Positions 5,954 through 13,450 of a DNA stretch of 21,197 bases are shown here, one piece after another. Source of the DNA: DAIRGB01 sp036794765 (GTDB taxonomy: Bacteria; Patescibacteriota; JAHJAL01); assembly GCA_036794765.1 (NCBI GenBank), contig DAIRGB010000010.1:1-21197 (forward strand). Direction: 5' to 3'. Made by a program: the position numbers and the translations under genes. Each line of letters opens with the position of its first letter. Within the stretch, counting starts at the first letter, position 1. A model generated the notes under the pieces. That model searched no databases. It worked only from the letters and a program-made list of their open reading frames with translations, and was not told the origin of the DNA.

Positions 5954-7744
5954 TTTTTTTGTATCCCTCTCCTTCTTTATCATCTTAATAAAATCAGCCA
6001 AATCCATTGCCCCCAAATCTTCACCCTTGAGCGGTCGCACGGAGACGGTATTGTTTTCAATATCCTTGTCACCGACTATCAATAGATAATTAATTTTTTG
6101 CAATAAAGCGTTTCGAATCTTTTTGCCGACTGACTCATTGTTGTTATCGATAGTGACTCGGAAATCTTTAGCTATCAATTTTTTAGCCAACTTCTGACAA
6201 TGTTTTAAATGTTTTTCACTCGACACCGGTAAGATTGTAACTTGGACAGGGGACAACCAGAGAGGAAAAACCCCGGCATGATGTTCAATGACAGCACCGA
6301 TAAATCTCTCAAATGAACCAAACAAAGCCCTGTGTAGCATATATGGTTTTTCTTCTTGGCCTTTTTCGTTGATAAAAGTCATATCAAAACGCTCCGGCAA
6401 ATTGAAATCAAATTGCAAGGTGGAACATTGCCATTCTCTACCAATGGCGTCCTTGACTTTAAAATCCAATTTCGGACCATAAAATGCAGCTTCTCCTTCT
6501 TGGCGTATTACTTCAAGACCTTTTTCGGTTGCTACTTGTTCCAGCACTTTTTCGGTAAACTCCCAACCTTTGTCATTTCCGGCGTATTTTTCTTTATTTT
6601 GCGAGTCTCGAAGTGACAAATAAACGGCAAACTCATTAAAACCAAAAGTTCTCAGCATATGCAAAATAAAATCAACCACTCGCTTTAACTCTTTTTTTGC
6701 CTGCTTCTTGGTTACAATCAGATGAGCATCATCTTGAGTAATGCTCCTAACACGAAGCAAACCATTCAATTCTCCGGATTTTTCATAACGATACACTGTC
6801 GCAATTTCTGCCCATCTGATTGGCAAATCGCGATATGAATACATGGCAGATTTATACATTCGAACATGGAAAGGACAATTCATTGGTTTGATCAGGTATT
6901 CTTCTTTCACTTTTGCTTCTTGTCCGGTCTGATGTTCTTCCAGTGATTTTCCAACTTCCAATGGTGGATACATGCTTGAGTTGAAAAAATTCCAATGTCC
7001 TGATTGCTCCCACAATTTTTTACTGCCCAAATGAGGAGTACGCACCAATTCATATCCATTTTTCAAATGTTCTTTGTACCAAAAATCTTCGATAGAACGC
7101 CACAATATTGCTCCTTTCGGCAACCACATCGGCAAACCGCCACCGACCATTTCGTCAAAAACAAATAACCCCAGTTCTTTTCCGAGTTTTTTATGATCCC
7201 TCTTCTTCGCTTCCTCCAACATATTCAAATACTCATCCAACTCTTTCTGAGTAGCAAACGCCACCCCATAAATTCTCTGCAGCATCTTATTTTTTTCATC
7301 CCCTCGCCAATACGCTCCGGCCACGTGAGTCAATTTGAATACGCCGACTTCGCCGGTATTGGCCACATGCGGTCCTTTGCATAGATCCACAAATTTACCG
7401 CTTCGATAAATAGTTATTTCTCCATCATTGAGTTCATTGATCAATTCAATTTTATACGGCTCTTGGGCTTTGCCGAAAAAATCCAATGCTTCCTGCTTGG
7501 AAATTTCTTTTCTTTCAAATAAATTCTTTTGTGCGACTATCTCCCGCATTTTGGCTTCGATCAAAGGCAAATCCTCCGGAATCAGAGTTCTGGGCAGATC
7601 GTAATCATAATAAAAACCATTCTCAATCACCGGCCCGATCCCAAATTTTGCTTCCGGAAAAAGACTTTGCACCGCCTCTGCCATTATGTGAGCGAGAGAG
7701 TGTCGCATGGCGTGAAGTTGTTCTTCGCTAATACTTTTTTCCAT
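5942..7744 (-). CDS. thrS: threonyl-tRNA synthetase (no TGS domain)
   Basis: ThrRS charges tRNA-Thr and clears mis-made Ser-tRNA. The ATG at 7742-7744 is preceded by AGGAG at 5 nt, giving exactly 600 aa; an upstream ATG at 7783 in frame has no such signal. The protein begins at the editing domain, with H15/H19 (HSLAH) and C122/H126 (CKGPH) as its expected site; the N-terminal TGS domain of typical 640-aa enzymes is absent. The class II core shows motif 2 (RWAEIATVYRYEKSG), zinc ligands C290 (MNCPFH), H341 (QDDAH) and H471 (MLHRA), and motif 3 (ALFGSFERFIGAVIEHH). The anticodon-binding domain occupies about 498-600. Expression is probably controlled by the T-box leader upstream. Confidence 0.97.
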   Translation of the reverse strand: MEKSISEEQLHAMRHSLAHIMAEAVQSLFPEAKFGIGPVIENGFYYDYDLPRTLIPEDLPLIEAKMREIVAQKNLFERKEISKQEALDFFGKAQEPYKIELINELNDGEITIYRSGKFVDLCKGPHVANTGEVGVFKLTHVAGAYWRGDEKNKMLQRIYGVAFATQKELDEYLNMLEEAKKRDHKKLGKELGLFVFDEMVGGGLPMWLPKGAILWRSIEDFWYKEHLKNGYELVRTPHLGSKKLWEQSGHWNFFNSSMYPPLEVGKSLEEHQTGQEAKVKEEYLIKPMNCPFHVRMYKSAMYSYRDLPIRWAEIATVYRYEKSGELNGLLRVRSITQDDAHLIVTKKQAKKELKRVVDFILHMLRTFGFNEFAVYLSLRDSQNKEKYAGNDKGWEFTEKVLEQVATEKGLEVIRQEGEAAFYGPKLDFKVKDAIGREWQCSTLQFDFNLPERFDMTFINEKGQEEKPYMLHRALFGSFERFIGAVIEHHAGVFPLWLSPVQVTILPVSSEKHLKHCQKLAKKLIAKDFRVTIDNNNESVGKKIRNALLQKINYLLIVGDKDIENNTVSVRPLKGEDLGAMDLADFIKMIKKERDTKKINN

Positions 7745-7776
7745 ATTTTCTCCTAATTTATAATCTAAATTTTTTG

Positions 7777-7887
7777 TTGTCATTCTGGAAAGAAAGTGTA
7801 ATCACGCTTCTTATTCAGAATCCAGAAAAAATAATGTAATGGATCCTGGATATTGGAATGGATTACCTCCCAGTTCCAGAATTACAA
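7777..7887. repeat. Palindromic insertion-like element between T-box and thrS
   Basis: The segment is bounded by near-identical inverted ends, GTCATTCTGGAA (7778-7789) and the complement of GTAATTCTGGAA (about 7875-7887). Internally 7781-7819 folds as a hairpin (ATTCTG with CAGAAT, AGAAAGTG with CACGCTTCT, loop TAAT), and GGATCC/TCCAG/CTGGA motifs recur further on. This resembles dispersed palindromic repeats of REP or MITE type. It separates the T-box terminator from the thrS ribosome binding site and contains no ORF. Confidence 0.5.
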
Positions 7888-7914
7888 AATACTATTGTTG
7901 TAAAAAATATGTAT

Positions 7915-7953
7915 AAAAAAACTCGCCACAATATTTACCATTGAGACGAGTTT
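7915..7953 (-). terminator. Attenuator terminator of the thrS T-box
   Basis: On the minus strand a stem of about 15 bp (starting AAACUCG, ending CGAGUUU, one mismatch and two G-U pairs) is followed by seven U (7915-7921). Its 5' half is also the 3' half of the T-box antiterminator, so the two structures exclude each other. Confidence 0.88.
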
Positions 7954-8128
7954 GTAAACTCGCGGTTCCACTCAACTTCCCTTTTTAGAAGGGCTCTTTA
8001 TAAAACAAATTGTACCGTATTCATATCTCCACCGGTCAGATGGTATTCGTTTGCCCAAAACAAGAAAAAGTTCTCAGTCGCGACTTTTTCTCCCTGTTTG
8101 TTTGGAAGTTGCAAACTACTCTTCTGAC
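7915..8128 (-). promoter_or_regulatory. T-box riboswitch, threonine type, controlling thrS
   Basis: Read on the minus strand, Stem I closes with GUCAGA (8123-8128) and UCUGAC (8035-8040). Next comes an internal loop AGAGUA opposite GAAUACCA, then GUUUGC (8111-8116) with GCAAAC (8049-8054). This AGUA/GAA arrangement is the specifier loop, and the triplet before the purine A is ACC (8042-8044), a Thr codon. A distal hairpin follows (8065-8089). A CCCUU/AAGGG hairpin (7979-7993) fits Stem III. The antiterminator is UUGAG (7971-7975), the seven-base T-box bulge UGGAACC (7964-7970), GCGAGUUU, AAACUCGU and CUCAA (7941-7945). It would bind uncharged tRNA-Thr, preferring a 3' end UCCA, and allow read-through into thrS. 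Confidence 0.93.
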
Positions 8129-8134
8129 GAATCA

Positions 8135-8164
8135 ACTATACACTAGATCAGTCATCAAATTCAA
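8135..8164 (-). promoter_or_regulatory. Promoter of the T-box/thrS transcript
   Basis: On the minus strand, TTGAAT (8159-8164) and TATAGT (8135-8140) are separated by 18 bp. The predicted start, about 6-7 nt downstream, falls right at the 5' base of T-box Stem I. The promoter overlaps the end of the 83-aa gene. Confidence 0.55.
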
Positions 8165-8399
8165 ATTCATCATTTTTTCTCAAAACAGCTACAATATCTT
8201 CATCCAAGTTTTGTTTACTTTTTTCTCGATATCTGCTGACAAAATCCTCCGCTCTCATGGTCAAGGGGTCAGCATTTTGTTCCTCTCTATCTTCAAACAA
8301 TAAATGTTTGCTCCTTAAAAAAACTTCGATGTTGTTTTTTTGTTTCTCTCCTGTTTTTTTTCTGTCAAAAAGCCAATCTTCTTTATGTCCTAATCTCAT
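8148..8399 (-). CDS. hypothetical protein, 83 aa
   Basis: ATG at 8397-8399, 7 nt after the stop of the preceding gene, ending with TGA at 8148-8150. The product is very hydrophilic: a basic first third (DRKKTGEKQKN), a central segment LRSKHLLFEDREEQNADPLTMRAEDFVSRYREK, and an acidic C-terminus (DEFEFDD). No family is recognised and no Shine-Dalgarno is seen, but the tight spacing behind the 194-aa gene supports co-translation. The thrS promoter lies inside its 3' end. Confidence 0.7.
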   Translation of the reverse strand: MRLGHKEDWLFDRKKTGEKQKNNIEVFLRSKHLLFEDREEQNADPLTMRAEDFVSRYREKSKQNLDEDIVAVLRKNDEFEFDD

Positions 8400-8406
8400 A
8401 GTTATC

Positions 8407-8991
8407 TTATTTATTAATCAACATTTTTTCTGTCTCGAGAACCAATTTTTCAAAATCCATATTGGCCATTTTAGCCACCAATTCAGCTCGCGATAAAATA
8501 TCCTCCGCCCTTGCCAAAGCCGATTCCGTCAAAGCCTTTTCTCTCAACAATATTCCGTCAAAAGTCAACTCCACAGCTATCTTCATTCGATCTGGAAGAT
8601 CAACATTATTTTGAATATATTTTTTTAAATTGCTTTTGTCCGAAGTCATTAAATTATTTTTTATCACTTCGTGTTTGGTTCGATTATCATTTATGATTTT
8701 ATTCACCCGATCATCAAGGTCAAACATTTCAATCCAATCATTGTGACCAAGCTGTTCCTTAGATTGCAAAGAATGAAAAAAATACTCGGTTGCCAATTTA
8801 CGGATTTCTTCTTCTTTTATATCAATATTGTGTCGCTTCAACTCAGCGGCAACCCGATAGGCATTTTTCCAATCACCACTTTTCAAAATTGAGATAAGTT
8901 CGCATTTCATTGATTTTAGATATGATTCAGGAAAAGAAATAACGCATCTATCGACTTGGTTATTATTTGATTTTGTTTCCAAAGTTTTCAT
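8407..8991 (-). CDS. hypothetical protein, 194 aa
   Basis: ATG at 8989-8991, 7 nt behind the metalloprotease-like gene. The protein is predicted soluble and almost entirely alpha-helical: a short Asn-rich N-terminus, helices containing ILKSGDWKNAYRVAAELKR and EEEIRKLATEYFFHSL, and a C-terminal helical stretch ALARAEDILSRAELVAKMA before the ending EKMLINK. No catalytic motif or domain is recognised. It lies in a likely operon of M50-like gene, this gene and the 83-aa gene. Confidence 0.78.
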   Translation of the reverse strand: MKTLETKSNNNQVDRCVISFPESYLKSMKCELISILKSGDWKNAYRVAAELKRHNIDIKEEEIRKLATEYFFHSLQSKEQLGHNDWIEMFDLDDRVNKIINDNRTKHEVIKNNLMTSDKSNLKKYIQNNVDLPDRMKIAVELTFDGILLREKALTESALARAEDILSRAELVAKMANMDFEKLVLETEKMLINK

Positions 8992-8998
8992 CGAATTT

Positions 8999-9682
8999 TT
9001 ACAATAAATTTAAAACAAAAGAATACGCTCTTCCATAATAATCGAAAATCAGATTTTTTTCATCAAAAAATATCAACAATAAAATAACATTGGCAAAAAA
9101 TATATTTACTATTATTGAAAATACAATCCCAAACCACCTGCCGGTCCACATCATGTCTGTTTGCTTATAATGCAAGATGTCCCGACTGTTCAAATAATGA
9201 AAGGCCAAGGCCCCGCCAACGCCAAACAAAAATAAATACTCATATTGCCGGTAGTGCCAGAAATATTTGAGAAAAAAATTAATCACAGCTAACCAAAAAG
9301 CATAAAATGGAAAAAAATAAGGAGCCAAATCGATAATGAAATTTGAATGACTCATCTCGACATAACCGCCCGTATCTCTTACCTTTATTTTTTTTACTTT
9401 TTCTCCAAAGATCCAGGCAAAAAGTGCATGACTCAATTCGTGCGGTAAAACATACAAAAAAGTCGGTTTATAAATAAAAATATGAATCAAACTATACCCG
9501 ATAAATCCAACAACAATCCAACCCAACTTCATCGTCCACCATGGCAAAGCCAAGATCGCTCCGACGGTCAAAATCAAATTAATTATTATTATCGGTATTA
9601 AAACCCAAGCCAATATGGTTAAAAATAATATACCAAGCCAACTAGGTTTCTTCCTCTGATACTTTTTTCTTCTCTTTTTCAT
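8999..9682 (-). CDS. M50-type membrane zinc metalloprotease-like protein
   Basis: 227 aa with a very basic N-terminus (about 1-13, cytoplasmic by the positive-inside rule) and several hydrophobic segments (about 17-45, 54-71, 115-140 and two more towards the C-terminus). HELSH at 81-85 is a perfect HExxH zinc-protease motif at the end of a membrane segment. DLAPYFFP (118-125) fits the position of the third ligand Asp in M50-like proteins. The protein is short compared with site-2 proteases such as RseP and has no PDZ domain; it best matches the M50B-like type. The substrate is unknown. It is divergent from uvrA. Confidence 0.82.
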   Translation of the reverse strand: MKKRRKKYQRKKPSWLGILFLTILAWVLIPIIIINLILTVGAILALPWWTMKLGWIVVGFIGYSLIHIFIYKPTFLYVLPHELSHALFAWIFGEKVKKIKVRDTGGYVEMSHSNFIIDLAPYFFPFYAFWLAVINFFLKYFWHYRQYEYLFLFGVGGALAFHYLNSRDILHYKQTDMMWTGRWFGIVFSIIVNIFFANVILLLIFFDEKNLIFDYYGRAYSFVLNLL

Positions 9683-9816
9683 AACATATCAATTCATTGA
9701 AAATTTGAAATTAAAAAATTGAAAATTTCTCCCTGCCCCCGTCTATTATAATTGATATTTTGATATTTTTGTGTTAACCTCTAGGAAATTCTAAAAAATT
9801 TAACCGGGGAATTCTC
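9683..9816. promoter_or_regulatory. Divergent intergenic region between M50-like gene and uvrA
   Basis: This AT-rich 134 bp must hold promoters for both directions. ATTATAAT at 9745-9752 gives a TATAAT on each strand, but neither has a clear -35 at 17 bp. An alternative for uvrA is TTGATA (9752-9757) with TAACCT (9775-9780) at 17 bp. 9697-9724 shows a loose 7-bp periodicity (TTGAAAA, TTTGAAA). GGGGA at about 9807-9811 is the uvrA ribosome binding site. Confidence 0.4.
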
Positions 9817-12657
9817 ATGATTAACGAAATAATTATTAAAGGCGCTCGCGAACACAATCTAAAAGACATTGATGTTACAATTCCCAAAAATAAATTAGTA
9901 GTAATCACAGGCTTATCCGGATCGGGTAAGTCTTCTTTGGCATTTGACACTATTTACGCCGAAGGTCAACGTCGTTACGTCGAATCTCTTTCTGCCTATG
10001 CCCGTCAATTTTTGGGTATCATGGAAAAACCCGATGTGGATAAAATTGAAGGATTATCTCCCGCTATTTCCATCGACCAAAAATCCGCTTCTTCCAATCC
10101 TCGTTCCACCGTTGGTACGATCACGGAAATATATGACTATCTTCGACTATTATTTGCCCGAGTCGGCACCCCTCACTGCCCCAAATGTCATCAACCGATT
10201 TCTTCACAAACCATTGGCCAGATCGCCGATCAAATATTACAAATCCCCAACAAAACAAAAATTATGATTTTGGCCCCATTGATTATTGCCCAAAAAGGTG
10301 AACATAAAAATACCGTAGCTGAAATCAAAAAAGCCGGCTTTATGCGCGTACGTGTTGATGGAGAGATAATGACGGTTGATGAACCGATCCTACTGGATAA
10401 ACAAAAAAAACACACCATTGAAATCGTAATCGATCGTTTGGAAATCGAACAAAAAGACAACGATTTTCGTTCCCGTCTAGTAGAGTCACTCGAAACAGCT
10501 CTGAACTACGGCAATGGCCTTGTCAATATTCTACAAGTTGATAGAGAAACCGTTAAAACTTTTTCCGAACGATTTGCTTGTCCGACCTGTGGGATCAATT
10601 TGCCTGAAATAGAACCTCGTATTTTTTCTTTCAATAATCCACAGGGAGCATGCCCAGGTTGTACTGGTCTTGGTACCCGTCTGGAAGTTGATGAAGGGTT
10701 ATTGTTTCCCAACAATAATCTCACTATCGCCGAAGGAGGCATTGGTCCCTGGAGCAAAACCTCCAACCGCCAAAATTGGCATATCCGTATTTTGGAAACC
10801 GTTGCCAAAAAAAATGGTTTCAATTTAAATACACCTATCAAAGATCTCTCCCCCAAAGCTATAAATATTATTTTGCATGGCACGGATGAAAAAACATATT
10901 TGGTCAAAAATTTTAGCCCATACGGTAAAGTACGAGAATTTGAAACCACTTTTGAAGGCGTCATTCCTTCATTGATGCGTATGCATCGCGAAACTACCAG
11001 TGACTATATCCGCCAGGACTTGGAAAAATACATGACCATCAAACCCTGTCCGGTCTGCGAAGGCCGCCGTTTGCGTCCAGAATCATTGGCAGTGACTATC
11101 GAAGACAAAAACATCATTGACTTGACCCAGATGAATGTCAAATCCCTGATTTCATTTTTTAAACAACTCAAGTTTAATCAAGAAAAAACTCAAATTGCCC
11201 GGCAAATACTTAAAGAAATCAACGAAAGACTTGGATTTATGTACGATGTTGGCCTTAGTTATCTAACTCTCCATCGTTCTGCCAACACTCTTTCTGGTGG
11301 CGAGGCTCAACGAATTCGACTGGCTACCCAGATTGGCTCCACTCTCACCGGCGTCATGTATATTTTGGATGAACCGTCAATTGGTCTTCACCAGAGGGAT
11401 AACGGAAAATTGATTGTTACCCTAAAAAAATTACGTGATCTTGGTAACAGTATTATCGTTGTCGAACATGATGAAGAAACCATGCTTGAAGCCGATCATC
11501 TGATCGATATTGGTCCCGGCGCCGGTAAGCATGGTGGAAAAATCATTGCTCAAGGTAAACCATCTGAAATCAAAAACGATCAAAAATCATTGACTGGCCA
11601 GTATCTTTCCGGCAAAAAAAGCATCGCTATCCCTTCTGGCCGGCGAAAACCCACCGGTCAATTCATTGAGATAAAAGGCGCTAGCGAGCATAATCTGAAA
11701 AATGTTGACATAAAAATCCCTCTTGGTCAATTCGTTTGCGTCACCGGGGTTTCCGGTTCAGGTAAATCAACCCTGATTCACAAAATTCTTTCCCGTTATT
11801 TGACCCAACATTTTTATCACTCCAAACAAAAACCGGGAAAATTTCTCGAAATCAACGGCGTAGAAAATATTGATAAAGTTATTACAATCGATCAATCACC
11901 CATCGGCCGCACCCCCCGCTCCAACCCCGCTACCTACACCGGCGCATTCACAATTATTCGCGATCTTTTCGCCGCAGTTCCCGAAGCCAAAATGCGTGGC
12001 TACAAACAGGGTCGATTTTCTTTCAATGTCAAAGGTGGACGCTGCGAACATTGCAAAGGTGACGGCTCGATCAAAATCGAAATGCACTTTTTGCCCGATG
12101 TCTATGTCGCATGCCCCGAATGTCATGGTCAACGTTACAACCAGGAAGCCCTGGAAATATTTTATAAAGGCAAAACGATTGCCGATATTTTGAAAATGAC
12201 TACCGAAGAGGCGGTTATTTTCTTCAAAAACATCCCTTCTTTGGAAACAAAGTTAAAAATATTGGTGGATGTAGGACTGGGATATCTCGAATTGGGTCAA
12301 CCGGCCAACACTTTGTCCGGCGGCGAGGCGCAACGTATCAAGTTGGCGACCGAATTGGCTCGACGATCAACCAACAAAACTCTCTATATCCTGGACGAAC
12401 CGACTATTGGCTTGCATTACGCTGACGTGGACAATCTTTTGAAGGTTCTTGGTCGTCTCATCCGCAAGGGCAATACGGTCTTGGTTATCGAACACAATCT
12501 GGACGTTATCAAAACCGCAGACTATATTATTGACCTCGGGCCAGAAGGAGGGGATGATGGCGGAGAAATAATCGCCAGTGGCACACCTGAAGAAGTTGCC
12601 AAGGTCAAAAAATCATATACCGGTCACTATTTGGCAAAAATATTTAATAATAAGTAG
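9817..12657 (+). CDS. uvrA: excinuclease ABC subunit A (UvrA)
   Basis: UvrA is the damage-sensing ATPase of nucleotide excision repair; it dimerises, loads UvrB at lesions and departs. The 946 aa match the usual length and the organisation is complete. Walker A of the first half is GLSGSGKSS (32-40). CPKC (121-124) lies in the insertion. The first zinc finger starts CPTCG at 255 and ends CPGC. The first signature LSGGEAQRIRLA is near 492 with ILDEPSIGLHQRD. The second Walker A GVSGSGKST is about 643-651, the second zinc finger CEHC begins at 743 and closes with CPEC, and the second signature LSGGEAQRIKLA is near 832 with ILDEPTIGLHYAD. ATG 9817 is preceded by GGGGA at about 5-6 nt spacing. 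Confidence 0.99.
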   Translation: MINEIIIKGAREHNLKDIDVTIPKNKLVVITGLSGSGKSSLAFDTIYAEGQRRYVESLSAYARQFLGIMEKPDVDKIEGLSPAISIDQKSASSNPRSTVGTITEIYDYLRLLFARVGTPHCPKCHQPISSQTIGQIADQILQIPNKTKIMILAPLIIAQKGEHKNTVAEIKKAGFMRVRVDGEIMTVDEPILLDKQKKHTIEIVIDRLEIEQKDNDFRSRLVESLETALNYGNGLVNILQVDRETVKTFSERFACPTCGINLPEIEPRIFSFNNPQGACPGCTGLGTRLEVDEGLLFPNNNLTIAEGGIGPWSKTSNRQNWHIRILETVAKKNGFNLNTPIKDLSPKAINIILHGTDEKTYLVKNFSPYGKVREFETTFEGVIPSLMRMHRETTSDYIRQDLEKYMTIKPCPVCEGRRLRPESLAVTIEDKNIIDLTQMNVKSLISFFKQLKFNQEKTQIARQILKEINERLGFMYDVGLSYLTLHRSANTLSGGEAQRIRLATQIGSTLTGVMYILDEPSIGLHQRDNGKLIVTLKKLRDLGNSIIVVEHDEETMLEADHLIDIGPGAGKHGGKIIAQGKPSEIKNDQKSLTGQYLSGKKSIAIPSGRRKPTGQFIEIKGASEHNLKNVDIKIPLGQFVCVTGVSGSGKSTLIHKILSRYLTQHFYHSKQKPGKFLEINGVENIDKVITIDQSPIGRTPRSNPATYTGAFTIIRDLFAAVPEAKMRGYKQGRFSFNVKGGRCEHCKGDGSIKIEMHFLPDVYVACPECHGQRYNQEALEIFYKGKTIADILKMTTEEAVIFFKNIPSLETKLKILVDVGLGYLELGQPANTLSGGEAQRIKLATELARRSTNKTLYILDEPTIGLHYADVDNLLKVLGRLIRKGNTVLVIEHNLDVIKTADYIIDLGPEGGDDGGEIIASGTPEEVAKVKKSYTGHYLAKIFNNK

Positions 12658-12670
12658 TATAGCAATCTTC

Positions 12671-12952
12671 ATGCTTGAAAGATTTTTTCCTAAAAAAGAT
12701 GACAATAAATTTGAAATAAATAATCTACCCAAATTATCCAATTTGGCCGAAAAAAAATATCTCGACAAAATGTGCGCCAGTGTCAATATTAGTACAACAG
12801 AGTTTTTGACTACTTATCGTCCGAACTCAAACAAAAAAGATGACAGGGAAATATACAGCAATTTTATCGTCGGCGCAGCCTTGATGGAGTTCAATCATCT
12901 ATATCAAGCCAAAAAATATAATGCTTGTCAATCCTTGTCAAAAAAAAATTAA
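12671..12952 (+). CDS. hypothetical protein, N-terminal part of a frameshifted gene
   Basis: The ATG at 12671 lies 13 nt after the uvrA stop, giving 93 aa in this frame. The product begins MLERFFPKKDDNKFEI, then SNLAEKKYLDKMCASVNIS and a helical segment IYSNFIVGAALMEFNHLYQAKKYNACQSL. It ends immediately after a run of nine A (12940-12948) with a TAA. Downstream, a frame one base further on continues with protein-like composition for 50 more residues (12921-13103). The simplest reading is one original gene of about 143 aa with an extra A in the run. I do not recognise the family. It is probably co-transcribed with uvrA, since the next terminator is at 13188. Confidence 0.6.
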   Translation: MLERFFPKKDDNKFEINNLPKLSNLAEKKYLDKMCASVNISTTEFLTTYRPNSNKKDDREIYSNFIVGAALMEFNHLYQAKKYNACQSLSKKN

Positions 12953-13103
12953 AGAATTTTATATCTCCAATTATTTTGATCTGGACACTGATTTCCGGCG
13001 GGACATTGAGGAAAAATTCAAAAAAATGAATGATTTCTTTACTCAACTTTCTCAGTCAGATTTAGATGATGATGACATAGATGAAGTTCAATCGGACGAT
13101 TAA
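12921..13103 (+). pseudogene. C-terminal part of the frameshifted gene after uvrA
   Basis: From the A9 run at 12940-12948 this frame reads KKIKEFYISNYFDLD, then FRRDIEEKFKKMNDFFTQLSQSDLDDDDIDEVQSDD. A helical stretch followed by an acidic tail is typical of real coding, and it has no good start of its own: the ATG at 12921 is inside the upstream ORF and lacks a ribosome binding site. Skipping one A would fuse it to the 93-aa part. Whether this is a true mutation, a sequencing error in the homopolymer, or programmed slippage cannot be told from the sequence. Confidence 0.5.
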
Positions 13104-13187
13104 TCTCTTAAACATTATTGCTACTGGGATTTTCAAAGAAATATTGACCAAAAGCCATTTTTCGGATACTATCAAAACATAAATTTG

Positions 13188-13222
13188 AAAGGCTTTAAGT
13201 TTTCTTAAAGCTTTTTAATTTT
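13188..13222 (+). terminator. Rho-independent terminator after uvrA and the small gene
   Basis: GCTTTAAG (13192-13199) pairs with CTTAAAGC (13204-13211) around a TTTT loop. A-T pairs and one G-T extend the stem to about 12 bp. It is followed by TTTTTAATTTTTTG. Confidence 0.85.
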
Positions 13223-13245
13223 TTGTTTCTTTAAAAAGAAAATAT

Positions 13246-13434
13246 AGAGAACGGAAGAATCCCTTTTCTTCACCCGAAAAAAACCTCGAATCTTTCTTCG
13301 GAGGATTTTTCCGTTTCTCTTTTTCTGCAATAAAAAAAAGTCCGGATCTACTCCGGACGCCCGCACCGAGCGGGTAAAAGCCCTTTCGAAGGGCAAAAAA
13401 AGAAAGGAGGTGGTGCCAATTTTATTGACACCAC
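13246..13434 (+). ncRNA. Structured leader or RNA candidate with five stem-loops
   Basis: This gene-free stretch packs several GC-richer inverted repeats into AT-rich DNA. 13246-13262 pairs with 13303-13320 (one bulge, one mismatch). Inside it CCTCGAA (13284-13290) pairs with TTCGGAGG (13297-13304). Then follow GTCCGGA/TCCGGAC (13340-13358), CCCGC/GCGGG (13360-13374) and GCCCTT/AAGGGC (13380-13394). AGAAAGGAGGTG (13401-13412) is 12 nt complementary to the usual 16S 3' end. GTGGTG (13410-13415) pairs with CACCAC (13429-13434) and overlaps that site. It fits a regulatory 5' leader for the 51-aa ORF. It matches no RNA class I know. Two of the hairpins are followed by T-runs only when read on the minus strand. 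Confidence 0.45.
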
Positions 13435-13450
13435 AGATAAAAAAAAGAAA

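Noticed and set aside
7745..7783. Upstream ATG for thrS at 7783
   Set aside because: The ATG at 7744 has AGGAG at ideal spacing and the extension adds 13 residues not typical for ThrRS.
9697..9724. A seventh heptamer array between the M50-like gene and uvrA
   Set aside because: The 7-bp period is only loose here and could be chance in AT-rich DNA; kept as a remark, not a feature.
11896..12132. Antisense frame inside uvrA
   Set aside because: A shadow of the conserved uvrA coding sequence with low-complexity Ala/Gly composition.
13284..13346. Minus-strand terminators suggesting a minus-strand small RNA
   Set aside because: Two hairpins are followed by T-runs on the minus strand, but no minus-strand gene or promoter feeds them; a plus-strand leader explains the stems better.
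13205..13396. Minus-strand frame of 63 codons across the structured region
   Set aside because: Composition follows the inverted repeats and the terminator; no ribosome binding site and no protein-like pattern.
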